Below the pieces are notes generated by a model, which worked only from the letters and a program-made list of their open reading frames with translations, was not told the origin of the DNA and ran no database searches. The position numbers were made by a program, and so were the translations under genes. A stretch of DNA of 37,365 nt from an uncultured Oscillospiraceae bacterium (GTDB lineage Bacteria; Bacillota; Clostridia; Oscillospirales; Oscillospiraceae): the NCBI GenBank assembly GCA_934589065.1, contig CAKTNN010000020.1:1-37365 (forward strand). The letters run 5' to 3'. Shown here piece by piece: positions 17,279-26,303 of the stretch. The stretch's first letter is position 1; each line of letters opens with the position of its first letter.

Positions 17279-18717
17279 CTGCGCTTCCTCCGAATTGCCA
17301 GGATAATGCCCACCGCCAGCACCGCACCGGGAATCACTGCCAGCACCGCAATGCTGAGAATGCTTGCCGTGGTATCCGGCATGGTGAGGTAGGCGGTAGT
17401 CAGGCTCTTGGCGTGAATGGTAACGCTCTGCTCCTGATCGCACAGCCAGTTGAGGGCATTCAGGAACAAATCCTGATTGCCGCCGGAAACCCGGGCATTG
17501 GCCTGGTCATCGGTAATGCCCGCAGAGCCGATCCATACCAGGCGGCTTTCCAGACCGTCATCCAGGGTCTTTGTGGAGGCTGCCGCCAGGGAGAAGGGGC
17601 CGTCGATGTCCCCCTCCTCTTTTTCGTAGGTTTCCAGCCGGTAGCCCGCCAGCTTGGAATAGGCCTTGGAGGAGGTGGAAAGCAGCGCCGTGGCGCTGAC
17701 GTTTTCCGGCAGGTCTGCCGTCACCGTCAGGCCCTGGGCAATGGGCAGCATGCAATAATAGTTTTCCTCAATCAGTGGGTTCGTAATGGCGTGGGATTCC
17801 AGATCCGGCATGAGATAGTAGGGGGTTGCCAGGGCATAGTAGTTGCCGTTGCCCTCCAAAACAATGCCGTCGCTGGCGGTAATGCCGTAGGTTTCCAGCA
17901 CCGCTTCCAGCCTTTCCGGGCGCTCGCTTCTGGGCGGCTGGGAAATATAGAATAGGTTCCCCCCGTTATTCAGGTATTCTTCCAGCACATCCAGCTCTTC
18001 CTGGGTAAAATCCCTGTCCGGGGCATTGATGAATACCGCCCCGGCATCCTCCGGGATGGCCTCCACCGTCAGAAGGGACAGCTCTTTGGTTTCCAGGTTT
18101 GCCTTGCTGACGGCATCGGCAAAGCTTGTGGACAGCGTGCCCTCTCCGTGACCGGTGGTCAGGTAGATCATGGGCAGGGTTTCGCTGGTCACGTAGGCAA
18201 CGGCCCCGGTGAGCACCTGCTCCCCGGCGAACTGGGTCTGATACTGCCCGGTGGTATAGTAGGAATCCATATCATACACGTAAATATCGTAGTAGCTGAG
18301 GTAGCGGTACCGCTCCCCGGATACCACCACCAGGGAATTGTTCACCCCCTGGCTGACTCCGTACTGGCTGAGAAAATCCGGGTAGACATCCGGGTCCCGC
18401 TTTACAACCGTCAGGCGGCTGCCAAGGGCAGCATACTGGTTGAGCAGCTGCTCAATGGCGGCGTCCTCCTGGCCCGCCTGCACCACCCAGTAAACCGTCA
18501 CATCCTGGGAAAGCTCCGTCACCAGCGTCTTGCTCTGGGTGCTCAGGGTAAAGAGCTTCTGCGCCGTTACGTCCTTCTTCGTCAGACTTTCCGGCAGGCG
18601 GGAGGCCAGCAGGTTTACGCCGATGGCAATTACCAGCGCCAGGGCGCACACCAGGATGCTGTAGCCCCCTGCCCGGAAGGAGCGGCTGCGGAAGGAGGAA
18701 AAATTGGGCTTTTTCAT
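17275..18717 (-). CDS. GldG-like ABC-transport auxiliary protein
   Basis: A 480-residue protein with an N-terminal TM (about 18-38), a large extracytoplasmic region and a C-terminal TM (about 450-472) ending in RRKRR. The region after TM1 (KLFTLSTQSKTLVTEL, then DVTVYW) and the later GAVFINAPDRDFTQEELDVL block match the ABC_transp_aux/GldG family. ATG 18717 is preferred: it overlaps the permease stop by 4 nt and has GGAGG about 9 nt upstream. A GTG at 18726 is a weaker alternative. In Bacteroidetes GldG acts with GldA and GldF in gliding; here no gliding genes are present and the role is unknown. Confidence 0.85.
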   Translation of the reverse strand: MKKPNFSSFRSRSFRAGGYSILVCALALVIAIGVNLLASRLPESLTKKDVTAQKLFTLSTQSKTLVTELSQDVTVYWVVQAGQEDAAIEQLLNQYAALGSRLTVVKRDPDVYPDFLSQYGVSQGVNNSLVVVSGERYRYLSYYDIYVYDMDSYYTTGQYQTQFAGEQVLTGAVAYVTSETLPMIYLTTGHGEGTLSTSFADAVSKANLETKELSLLTVEAIPEDAGAVFINAPDRDFTQEELDVLEEYLNNGGNLFYISQPPRSERPERLEAVLETYGITASDGIVLEGNGNYYALATPYYLMPDLESHAITNPLIEENYYCMLPIAQGLTVTADLPENVSATALLSTSSKAYSKLAGYRLETYEKEEGDIDGPFSLAAASTKTLDDGLESRLVWIGSAGITDDQANARVSGGNQDLFLNALNWLCDQEQSVTIHAKSLTTAYLTMPDTTASILSIAVLAVIPGAVLAVGIILAIRRKRR

Positions 18718-19580
18718 TCGCTCCACCTCCGTTTCTCCATGGTTTCCACGGTGAGCACCAAAAACAGGGCAATCACCGTCAGGTCATACACCACTGCCGT
18801 CCAGTCAAATACGCCGGTGATGAAAATATAAAACCGGGAAAAAAGGGAGAGCTTTTCAATCACGGAGGCAAAAAGCCCCTCAAAGGCGGTGGAATGGAAG
18901 GCATACACCAGAAGATTCCCCGCCAGGGCCAGCATGGTCAGCACGGCGGCAAACACGCCGTGCTTTGTCCAGCGGTACACGGCAAAGCCCAGGGCCGCGA
19001 TCACCACGGCAAAGGCTGCCAGGGAGGCGATCGCCGTGCCGGGAATCAGCTGGGCCAGACTCTCCAAAAAGTAATTCAGCAGCATCACCACAAAGCACAG
19101 CCCTGCGGCAACGCTCTGGCTCTCCGTTACGGAGGAGATAAACAGGCCCATTGCCAGCAGCGCCGCCCCCAGGAAGAAGAAACCTGTCAAGGATGCGAAA
19201 GCCGCCGCCATGGGCACCTGCCCAAAGCCTTGGAGCACCAGGGGGTACAGCCCCAGAACGGCAACGGGCAGCAAAAACTGGGTCAGCAGGGCCAGGTATT
19301 TCCCCATCACCACCTGGGCCATAGATAGCGGCAGGGCATATAATAGTTGCTCCGTCTTCTGGCGGCGCTCCTCTGCCAGGGAACGCATGGTCACCACGGG
19401 AATGATGATGATAAAGAGGAAGCTCATGCTCTGCAGCACATATTCAAAATTTGCCAGACGCATATTGATGTTGTAGGCCATGGTGTAGATGCCCCCAAAG
19501 AGCAGCAAAAAGGCGCTGAACACGTAAGCCGTCAGGTTTGTAAAGGCAGAATCCACTTCATGCAGATATACCGCGCGCAT
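18714..19580 (-). CDS. ABC-2 permease, GldF-like
   Basis: A 288-residue permease with six hydrophobic segments. MRSLAEERRQKTEQLLYALP (near residues 65-84) is the cytoplasmic coupling region typical of ABC-2 permeases of the GldF/NosY class. ATG at 19580 directly abuts the ATPase stop (19581). It forms the membrane domain for the 19581-20522 ATPase. The four-gene order ATPase, GldF, GldG, DUF4340 is a recurrent bacterial cassette whose substrate has not been established. Confidence 0.88.
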   Translation of the reverse strand: MRAVYLHEVDSAFTNLTAYVFSAFLLLFGGIYTMAYNINMRLANFEYVLQSMSFLFIIIIPVVTMRSLAEERRQKTEQLLYALPLSMAQVVMGKYLALLTQFLLPVAVLGLYPLVLQGFGQVPMAAAFASLTGFFFLGAALLAMGLFISSVTESQSVAAGLCFVVMLLNYFLESLAQLIPGTAIASLAAFAVVIAALGFAVYRWTKHGVFAAVLTMLALAGNLLVYAFHSTAFEGLFASVIEKLSLFSRFYIFITGVFDWTAVVYDLTVIALFLVLTVETMEKRRWSE

Positions 19581-20522
19581 TTATCCTTCCTCCTTTCCTT
19601 TTGTCAGCTCCAGGAAGATGTCTTCCAGGCTGGCCTTGGCGGGCGTCATCCGTACCAGGGGGAGCTTGCTTTCTGCCAGACGGAAGAACACCGTCTGGGC
19701 AAGGGCATCGAGATTTCCCTTGTCCGTTTCCAGGCGCACCTGCACCCGTCCCTTCCCCATTTCCGCAAGATGCATATCGGTCACGCCGGGAATCCCCTTC
19801 AGCGCCTTTGCCGCCTGCTCCGGCTGGGTGAGGATTTCCACTTCCAGCGCCGTCCCTCCGGACATCTGCTTTTCCAGATTTTCCGGGGTGTCACAGGCCA
19901 CCAGGCGGCCCTTGGAGAGGATTAGGATGGTGCTGCACACCGCCTGTACCTCCGCCAGAATGTGGCTGGACAAAATCACCGTTTTGTCCTTTCCCAGGGT
20001 TTGGATCAATTCCCGGATTTCCGTAATCTGCCGGGGGTCCAGGCCCACGGTAGGCTCGTCCAGAATGATGATGTCCGGGTCGCCCAGAATGGCCTGGGCA
20101 ATGCCCACCCGCTGGCGGTAGCCCTTGGAAAGGTTGCGGATAAGGCGGTTCCGCACATCCCCGATCTGGGTCAGGGAAATCACCCGCTCCATTTCCTCCT
20201 TCCCGTTTTCTACGCCCTTTGCCCGGGCCACAAAGCGGAGGTATTCCTCCGGCGTTCTGTCCACATACAGCGGCGGCAGCTCCGGCAGGTAGCCCAGGTG
20301 CTTTTTGGCAGCCATGGGGTCTTCAAACACATCCACCCCGTCAATGCGCACCTCCCCGGAGGTGGCGGCAAGGCAGCCGGTAAGAATATTCATGGTGGTG
20401 GATTTTCCTGCACCGTTGGGCCCCAAAAGGCCGTAAACCTCCCCGCCGGGGATGGTAAAGGACAGATCATCCAGCGCCAGATGGTTTCCGTACCGCTTGG
20501 TCAGATGGCTTACTTCGATCAA
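19581..20522 (-). CDS. ABC transporter ATPase, GldA-like
   Basis: A 313-residue ATPase: Walker A GPNGAGKST (near residues 34-42), signature LSKGYRQRVG (near 134), Walker B IIILDEPTVGLDP (near 152), H-loop SSH, then a C-terminal accessory domain of about 80 residues. The start codon is TTG at 20522, with AAGGAG 8 nt upstream; no in-frame ATG lies nearby. It is first in the GldA-F-G-DUF4340 operon. A clear promoter is not visible in the 200 bp upstream, though TAAAAT near 20555 could be a -10. Confidence 0.9.
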   Translation of the reverse strand: MIEVSHLTKRYGNHLALDDLSFTIPGGEVYGLLGPNGAGKSTTMNILTGCLAATSGEVRIDGVDVFEDPMAAKKHLGYLPELPPLYVDRTPEEYLRFVARAKGVENGKEEMERVISLTQIGDVRNRLIRNLSKGYRQRVGIAQAILGDPDIIILDEPTVGLDPRQITEIRELIQTLGKDKTVILSSHILAEVQAVCSTILILSKGRLVACDTPENLEKQMSGGTALEVEILTQPEQAAKALKGIPGVTDMHLAEMGKGRVQVRLETDKGNLDALAQTVFFRLAESKLPLVRMTPAKASLEDIFLELTKGKEEG

Positions 20523-20645
20523 AGCAATCTCTCCTTCGTCAATAGTCAGAGCTATTTTAGGATTGCTTTCTGAAAATTACCTGAAAAAATGGGTTTAAAA
20601 CTGTAAACATTTTGTGAAGTCTCCGGCAGAATCCGGCAAAAAGAA

Positions 20646-20678
20646 GGTCACGCCCCGTGGTAGGATAGGGGCGTGACC
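20646..20678. other. Perfect 11-bp stem-loop in the spacer
   Basis: GGTCACGCCCC (20646-20656) and GGGGCGTGACC (20668-20678) with an 11-nt loop, 46 nt upstream of the plus-strand gene. It could be an attenuator or an operator; a T tract is weak (GAGTTTCAT). Confidence 0.5.
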
Positions 20679-20724
20679 GAGTTTCATCGGGAAATACCGC
20701 ACCGGCGTCAATAGGAGGCACACA

Positions 20725-21291
20725 ATGCGCAGAGGAATTTTTGCCATATCGGTTCTTTTTGTTCTGGTTCTTCCCGTTTCGGCGGAGATGGCCTTGGGCC
20801 CGGGGGCGGAGGGAATTCTCTATTCCGGGGATGGCGTCGCTCCCCTGGAAGCGCTTTTTGGCAGCGCTCTGGCAATCAGCCCGGGGGAAGAATTAAAAGA
20901 AGACGCCCTGCTGTACCTGGAGCAGGGCGGACGCGCGTATCTGCAATGCTGCACCCTGCCCCAAAGCCTGCAGGGGCTGCGTCTTACGGTGCAGGGGGAT
21001 GTGCCCATCTTTGACGGCACGCTGGGCGGAAGCCCCTGGATCTATTTGGGGAATTTTGCCCCGGGGACAAAGGCGCACCTCACCTTTACCCTAACCGTGC
21101 CCCGGGATTTGAGCCGCCAGGGTCGGCTGGACTGGGAGAAGCTGCAATGGAAGCTTTTGGCAGAGGCCCCTCAGGCCCCCGCCACCGGGGATCTTTCCCA
21201 CCCGGCCTTTGCCCTCGCCCTGGGTGTAATCAGCGCCGCCGGGCTAACGGCAGTGCTGCAAAAGAAGCGTCAGTTGACCGGTTCCCAATAA
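20725..21291 (+). CDS. Exported protein with PATGD sortase-like tail
   Basis: A 188-residue protein behind AGGAGG (6-nt spacing). Signal peptide about 1-20 with VSA cleavage, a beta-rich domain (30-145), then PATGD at 152-156, a hydrophobic stretch (about 160-178) and KKR. This follows the (L/S/N)PxTGD-hydrophobic-basic plan of Gram-positive sortase substrates. The run LTFTLTVPRDLSRQGRLDWE resembles the domain found before the anchor in many clostridial surface proteins next to TasA/camelysin-like genes. No sortase or signal peptidase gene is adjacent. Function unknown; cell-wall anchoring is inferred. Confidence 0.65.
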   Translation: MRRGIFAISVLFVLVLPVSAEMALGPGAEGILYSGDGVAPLEALFGSALAISPGEELKEDALLYLEQGGRAYLQCCTLPQSLQGLRLTVQGDVPIFDGTLGGSPWIYLGNFAPGTKAHLTFTLTVPRDLSRQGRLDWEKLQWKLLAEAPQAPATGDLSHPAFALALGVISAAGLTAVLQKKRQLTGSQ

Positions 21292-21309
21292 CGCGGGGCG
21301 GGCAGCCGG

Positions 21310-21987
21310 TTACAGCCTTACCTCCACCGGAGCCCTCAGGGCCATGCTTTCCGGGGTTACGGTGCAGTCGTAGGCCAGCACCTGTACCCCGGCCCGGGCG
21401 GCCTCCCGCAGGGCCGCCCCAAACTGGGGATCTGTGGCATCGTTGGGGTGCAGATACGCCGCCCCCTCCATTTGAATCACAAAGAGGACATAGGCCCCGA
21501 AGCCTTCCCGGGCGGCTTTTGCCAGCCCCCGAAGGTGCTTTGCCCCCCGCAGGGTGGGGGCATCCGGAAAGGCGCAGACCCCTGCATCTTCCAGAGTAAC
21601 CCCCTTGACCTCCAAAAAGCACTGCCGTCCGTCCTTTTGAAACGCGAAATCGAACCGGGAATCCCCGTGGACGGTTTCCGGGCGAATATCCTGCAGCTCC
21701 CCCAGGCCGCCGGAAAATAGCCACTGCTTTACCGCGGCATTGGGGGCCTGGGAGTCCATGTTGATGAGCCGGTCGCCCTTTTCCACGCAGATCAGGTCGA
21801 ATTTTGTCTTTCTTGCAGGGTTTTGGGACTCCTGGCACCAGACCCGTGTCCCGGGAGCCAGCAGCTCCCGGCATCTTCCGGTGTTTTTCACATGGACGGT
21901 GCACACCTCACCCCGGATGCCCACGTGGGCAACAAACCGGTTGGGCCGGTCTAAGAATTCCCCGGCAACCATATTTTCGTAGGTCAT
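21310..21987 (-). CDS. sfsA: SfsA family protein (sugar fermentation stimulation protein)
   Basis: A 225-residue protein of usual SfsA length. Conserved blocks are RPNRF (residues 14-18), HVKNTGRC.ELL (near 31-42), DSRFDF, and CFLEVKGVTLE, which resembles the D-(E/Q)xK core of PD-(D/E)XK nucleases. The GAYVLFVIQ block follows. ATG 21987 overlaps the glycosyltransferase stop by 4 nt. SfsA was named in E. coli for an effect on maltose metabolism and binds DNA; its biochemical role is unsettled. Its place at the end of a glycosyltransferase operon is noteworthy but may only reflect readthrough. Confidence 0.92.
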   Translation of the reverse strand: MTYENMVAGEFLDRPNRFVAHVGIRGEVCTVHVKNTGRCRELLAPGTRVWCQESQNPARKTKFDLICVEKGDRLINMDSQAPNAAVKQWLFSGGLGELQDIRPETVHGDSRFDFAFQKDGRQCFLEVKGVTLEDAGVCAFPDAPTLRGAKHLRGLAKAAREGFGAYVLFVIQMEGAAYLHPNDATDPQFGAALREAARAGVQVLAYDCTVTPESMALRAPVEVRL

Positions 21988-23003
21988 CTGTTTTTCACCC
22001 AACGCCGCAGCTTTCCCAAAAGCCGTGCTGCCGTACCCATCAGGCAGAGGGTTACATAATGCCGCCGTTTCATAAGGGTCAGGGTGACGTCCTTCCGGGG
22101 GGCTGTGGAAATCACCATGGCATAGAAGGCATCCTTCCGGATCTCCTCCAGCAGGCGGCGGCGGTTGCCGATGCCGGTTGCAAACTTTGCCACCAGCCAC
22201 ACCTGAAACCGGGTCAGCCGCCGCAGCCAGCCCAGATACTCCGTAAAGTCCCCCTCGCTCCATACATCCTGGCTCTTGAGGAACTCCCAGCACCGCTGCA
22301 GCACCAGGGAGCTGCACTTGTATTTTTCGTAGCCAAGGGCATTGGTTGCGGACTGGGGATTGATGGCGTAGTTATACAGGCTCTCCTTCAAAAATACCGC
22401 CTTGCGGCAATTCTGATACATGGGGATGCTCTGGAGCAGGTCTTCTCCAAACCGGACAGAGTAGTATTCCGCCACCCCCTCCGGCGGAAGGAGGGAGACG
22501 GACACCGCCTTTTTCCACAGAGGATTGTACCACCCGTCCTGGAAAACAATTTTGTAGAGCTGGCGCTTGTCTTCCACAGCGCCGGTATAGGCCATCTCCA
22601 CCGGGAAGGGCCGCAGGAGCTTACCGTCCCACACCTGGTCTTCCCCCAGGAACACCATATCGCAGTCCTCTTCCCGGGCGGTGCGGGCAAGGGTTTCCAG
22701 AGCATTGGGCTTTAAGCTGTCGTCCGCGTCCAGGAAAACCGCCCAGTCCCCCTTCTGCGCCCGTTCCAGGCAGCAGGAAATGGCGGTGCGCCTTGCGCCG
22801 TAGGGGCCCATGTTCTGCTGGTGGATCGCCGTCACCCGGCAGTCCTGCTCCTGGGCTCTGTCGCACAGCGCCCCTGTGCCATCGGTGGAGCCGTCATCCA
22901 CCAGGATGACGGAAAAATCCTGCCGGGTCTGGGCAAATACGGAATCCAGGCAGGCTTGCAGCAGCTCTTCCCCCTGATATACCGGAATTAACACAAAAAA
23001 CAT
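21984..23003 (-). CDS. Family 2 glycosyltransferase
   Basis: A 339-residue protein with an N-terminal GT-A fold: VLIPVYQGEE at the start, VDDGSTDGTG near 32-41 and the metal-binding DADDS near 93-97. The ATG at 23003 has AGGGGGG about 8 nt upstream and follows the preceding stop by 2 nt; an ATG farther upstream at 23042 lies inside the neighbour and lacks this site. The C-terminal part (170-339) has no membrane segment long enough to be sure of, so it is probably membrane-associated through helices. It should add a sugar to a cell-surface glycan; donor and acceptor are unknown. Confidence 0.9.
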   Translation of the reverse strand: MFFVLIPVYQGEELLQACLDSVFAQTRQDFSVILVDDGSTDGTGALCDRAQEQDCRVTAIHQQNMGPYGARRTAISCCLERAQKGDWAVFLDADDSLKPNALETLARTAREEDCDMVFLGEDQVWDGKLLRPFPVEMAYTGAVEDKRQLYKIVFQDGWYNPLWKKAVSVSLLPPEGVAEYYSVRFGEDLLQSIPMYQNCRKAVFLKESLYNYAINPQSATNALGYEKYKCSSLVLQRCWEFLKSQDVWSEGDFTEYLGWLRRLTRFQVWLVAKFATGIGNRRRLLEEIRKDAFYAMVISTAPRKDVTLTLMKRRHYVTLCLMGTAARLLGKLRRWVKNR

Positions 23004-23005
23004 GA

Positions 23006-24079
23006 TTATTCCCCCCTTAGCCATAGGGTTTCGCACAGCCATACATACCGGCGAAACGCGCCCTTTTCCAGGGAATCGGCAAGTCCCTTTCTCCCTGCCG
23101 GAGCGGGAATGCCCGCAAAATACCGGCTGTACAGCTGCCGCTGGGCCAGAAACACCGGATAGATCGCCTGAGCGCCCACCCGCCGGGTCCGGTGGTAGGT
23201 CAGCAGCACCATTTCCAAAAAGTGGGCGCAGCTCTTTTCATCCGGGTGCAGTCCAAACTGCTCCCGCTCCGCAAGCAGCCGCCGGGTAACATACAGGCTC
23301 TCCAGCGCCTTGGGCTGCCCCTGAGAGGAGGCCGAAACCCCATCCGGGTTTATGAGATAGGTAAAAATCGGGGCAGATACCGTGTATACATCCTTTGCCA
23401 GGGGAAACAGGATCTGGCAGATAATGGAATCCTCATACCAGTACCCCAGAGGGAACTGCAGCGACGCAAAAAGCTCTCGGCGGAAGAGCTTGCCGCAGGT
23501 CATGCCGGGGATTTTGTAGGGGTCTTCGGCCCTGCCATCCGGAAAGGTCTTCCCCTCCCGCTGCTCTCCCGCCGGGGTCACACACAGGTAGCCCCCGGCG
23601 ACGATATCCGCGCCCTGCTTCGCTGCCTGACGCCACAGGGCTTCCAGCGCCCCGGGGCACAGGGTATCGTCGCTGTCGTGAAACAGGATATACGCCCCAT
23701 GGCAAATTTCGAGCCCCGTATTCCGGGCCCCGGAATGGCCCTGATTTTCCTGCCGGTGAAGGATCACTCGGGCATCCTGCCGGAAAGCCGACAGAACTTC
23801 CTGGGTCTCATCCGTAGAGCCGTCGTCAATCACCACGGCTTCAAAGGTAAAGTCCCCCTGCTGCTCCAGCACGGAATGCAGGCAGGCATTCAGGTACCGG
23901 GCATTGTTATAGCAAGGAATAATCACGCTGATATCCACACGGCTTTCCTTCCACCCGGCGGGTCGCTCCACCAGGCAGCTGCCGCCGCAATCGAGCCACA
24001 GGTTTTCCGGCGGGATATCCTTTTTGGGGGCGCACAGGTTCTTCAGCGCCGTCATACCCTCTTGCAGCAAGCGTTTCAA
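23006..24079 (-). CDS. Family 2 glycosyltransferase
   Basis: A 357-residue protein. After about 48 N-terminal residues comes the GT-A core ISVIIPCYNNARYLNACL, then VIDDGSTDETQ and HDSDDT (the DXD-type motif). The start is TTG 24079: GGGGAGG lies 8 nt upstream and the TTGA overlaps the previous stop by 4 nt. The next ATG (24055) lacks correct spacing. It is paralogous to the gene that follows it. The extra N-terminal segment with three Cys residues is unusual for the family. Confidence 0.9.
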   Translation of the reverse strand: MKRLLQEGMTALKNLCAPKKDIPPENLWLDCGGSCLVERPAGWKESRVDISVIIPCYNNARYLNACLHSVLEQQGDFTFEAVVIDDGSTDETQEVLSAFRQDARVILHRQENQGHSGARNTGLEICHGAYILFHDSDDTLCPGALEALWRQAAKQGADIVAGGYLCVTPAGEQREGKTFPDGRAEDPYKIPGMTCGKLFRRELFASLQFPLGYWYEDSIICQILFPLAKDVYTVSAPIFTYLINPDGVSASSQGQPKALESLYVTRRLLAEREQFGLHPDEKSCAHFLEMVLLTYHRTRRVGAQAIYPVFLAQRQLYSRYFAGIPAPAGRKGLADSLEKGAFRRYVWLCETLWLRGE

Positions 24080-25149
24080 GGCCTCGTCCTCCCCTGCTCA
24101 TACAGTGCTTCATAGTCCAGGGCCATCTGCTCTACCCGGAAGCGCTGGGCGGAAATTTTCGCCTTTTTTCCCAGTTTTTCCCTCAGGTCCTCATTTTTGG
24201 CAAGGGTTTCAATGGCCTGGGCCAGGGCCTCCCCCGTTGGGGCAATCAAAAGGCCATCCTCTCCGGATGTGACCATATCCCGCAGGCCTCCCACATCGGA
24301 GGCGACCACCGGCAGGCCCGTGCCCATGGCTTCGATCACCGTCATGGGGCTTCCCTCCCACTTGGAGGGGAGAATAAAGGCATCCCCGTGGCTCAGGTGG
24401 GGGAACACATTGTCGCATACCCCTTCAAAGCTCACAAGCTTGCCAAGCTCCATTTTCTCGGCCTTGGCCTGGATTTCCCCCATCCGGGGGCCGTCTCCAA
24501 AGAAGCTCACCTGAGCCCGGATGCCCCGTTTTTTGAGAATCGCCAGGGCCTCCAGAATGGCATCGTGGTTTTTCTGGGGATAAAATCTGCCCACATGAAT
24601 CAGCCGCATGGGGTAGTGCAGGGCGTACTCCGTCTTTTCCATGCACCGGGACAGATCAATTCCGTTGTGCACCACGGGAACCGCCTTCGGGGGCAGACCG
24701 TAAAGTGCCGACACCGATTCCTGAATCCGGCTGCTGAGGGCCACCGGCAGGGCCTTGCCGTGGGTAAACAGATACTTTGCAATTTTCTGATCCACCGGCG
24801 CAACCTCCTTGGCGGCCTCGTTGTGCACGGTATGGATGATGGGCACCTGAGGAAAGGTCAGCGCCGCATACTTTAAGGCGTGGAGGTGGGTATGGATCAC
24901 CTGGGGCTCTTCCTCCACAATCAGCTTTTTCAGCCGCCGAACGCAGCTCAAGTCCATTCCGGGGCCCTTATCCAGGTATGCTACCGTCACCCCGGCCTCT
25001 TCCAGGCGGCGGGTAATGACGGTACGGCTGGAAGAAAGGCTCACCGTAACCACCCGGTGGCCCATTTTCGTCAGCTGCTTGCACAGCCCCTCGCACATGG
25101 TTTCTGCGCCCCCCATTTCAAAGCTGGGGATAAGCTGCATGATTTTCAT
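24076..25149 (-). CDS. Family 4 glycosyltransferase (GT-B)
   Basis: A 357-residue GT-B enzyme. The N-terminal lobe starts LIPSFEMGGAET, a glycine-rich loop typical of GT4. The C-terminal lobe has HVGRFYPQKNHD near 191-202 and the EGSPMTVIEAMGTGLPVVAS block near 269-288 that holds the donor-binding acidic residues. It is the second gene of the operon and overlaps both neighbours by 4 nt. With the upstream GT4 and two downstream GT2 enzymes it probably assembles one oligosaccharide. No polymerase, flippase or priming transferase lies in the window. Confidence 0.92.
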   Translation of the reverse strand: MKIMQLIPSFEMGGAETMCEGLCKQLTKMGHRVVTVSLSSSRTVITRRLEEAGVTVAYLDKGPGMDLSCVRRLKKLIVEEEPQVIHTHLHALKYAALTFPQVPIIHTVHNEAAKEVAPVDQKIAKYLFTHGKALPVALSSRIQESVSALYGLPPKAVPVVHNGIDLSRCMEKTEYALHYPMRLIHVGRFYPQKNHDAILEALAILKKRGIRAQVSFFGDGPRMGEIQAKAEKMELGKLVSFEGVCDNVFPHLSHGDAFILPSKWEGSPMTVIEAMGTGLPVVASDVGGLRDMVTSGEDGLLIAPTGEALAQAIETLAKNEDLREKLGKKAKISAQRFRVEQMALDYEALYEQGRTRP

Positions 25150-26204
25150 TCCGTTTCCTCCTTAAACCCGTAGGCAAGCCGAAGCTGCTGCTTGTAGGTT
25201 TCCAGATTCAAAAGCGCCCGGGCCTTTTCCAGGGTATTTTTACTGAGGGTCTCCCGCAGGGCCGGGCTTTCCAGGATTTCCAGGCAGCGCCGGGCCAGGC
25301 CCTCGTCCTCCTTCTCCAAAAAGCCGGTAACGCCCGGCTCCACCAGGTCGCACAGCCCGTCCACCGGCGTGGAGACAATGGGCACGCCCAAAGCCATGGC
25401 TTCCAGCGCGCACATGGGCGTGCCCTCCCAGAGGGAGGTCATAATCATCAGCTTTGCCCGTTTCAGCAGACCGTAGGCGTTTTCCTGGTAGCCAAGCATT
25501 TGGATATGCTCCCGGGCAGGGCTGTCCAAAATGGCCTGCTTCACCTGCTCCTGCATATCCCCCTTGCCCACAATGGCGGCATTCAGGTCGCTTTTCTTGG
25601 CATATACCCGGTTTAGCACCTGCACCAGGCGCAGCGGATTCTTAGGCTCGGACATCCGGCCCAAAAATAGGATATCGTAGTTATCCTGCAGCTGGGCCTG
25701 CTGTGCCTTTTGAACCAGGGTCTGGGGGGCAATCACATTCCGCAGGACGCTGCTCTTCTGCCGGACGCTCCCATAAAAGCGGTAGCTTTCCATAGCGGAG
25801 GGAGAAACCCAGAAGATGTGCCGGATTTTTTTAGAGGCGATATGATAAAGCAGTGTCTTTGGGGTGATCTTCCGGGAATCAAAGCCATTGTTATGGATGT
25901 GGGAAATCAACGGCACGCCCCCGCAGGCCGCGGCGGCAGCCACGGAGGCCTTCATATCGTGGGCATGGACGATATCCGGCTGCACGGCAGAAATCGCCCG
26001 GCGGATTTCCCCGGGGGTGACGGCCTTCAGGGGGAAAAAGGTCACATTCCGCGCTGCCAGCGCCTCCCGGATGGGCCCATCCGGAGAGGCGTAGACCATA
26101 TCGATCTCCCCCCGGAACATTTCCACGATCTGGCAGACCATATTTTCCGCCCCGCTGAAAAACACATCGCTGAGAATATGCAAAACCTTCGGCCTTCTGG
26201 ACAT
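25146..26204 (-). CDS. Family 4 glycosyltransferase (GT-B), first gene of glycan operon
   Basis: A 352-residue GT-B enzyme: HILSDVFFSGAENM at the N-terminus, HAHDMKAS near 79-86, FLGRMSEPKNPLRL near 180-193 and the donor site block WEGTPMCALEAMALGVPIVS near 258-277. ATG at 26204 follows GGAGGG with 7-8 nt spacing. A promoter with 17-nt spacing lies just upstream (26234-26262). It is the leading gene of GT4-GT4-GT2-GT2-sfsA. The product is probably a surface or secreted polysaccharide. Confidence 0.92.
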   Translation of the reverse strand: MSRRPKVLHILSDVFFSGAENMVCQIVEMFRGEIDMVYASPDGPIREALAARNVTFFPLKAVTPGEIRRAISAVQPDIVHAHDMKASVAAAAACGGVPLISHIHNNGFDSRKITPKTLLYHIASKKIRHIFWVSPSAMESYRFYGSVRQKSSVLRNVIAPQTLVQKAQQAQLQDNYDILFLGRMSEPKNPLRLVQVLNRVYAKKSDLNAAIVGKGDMQEQVKQAILDSPAREHIQMLGYQENAYGLLKRAKLMIMTSLWEGTPMCALEAMALGVPIVSTPVDGLCDLVEPGVTGFLEKEDEGLARRCLEILESPALRETLSKNTLEKARALLNLETYKQQLRLAYGFKEETE

Positions 26205-26233
26205 AAGCAGTCCCTCCTGAAATTACTGTGACT

Positions 26234-26262
26234 ATTGTAGCATATTTCCCGCAGAAAGTCAC
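26234..26262 (-). promoter_or_regulatory. Promoter of the glycosyltransferase operon
   Basis: On the minus strand GTGACT (26262-26257), 17 nt, then TACAAT (26239-26234). The transcript would start about 20-25 nt before the start codon. Confidence 0.6.
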
Positions 26263-26303
26263 GAAAAAGAAAGGAGCGGAGATAACCGGGGCATCTCTGC
26301 CCA

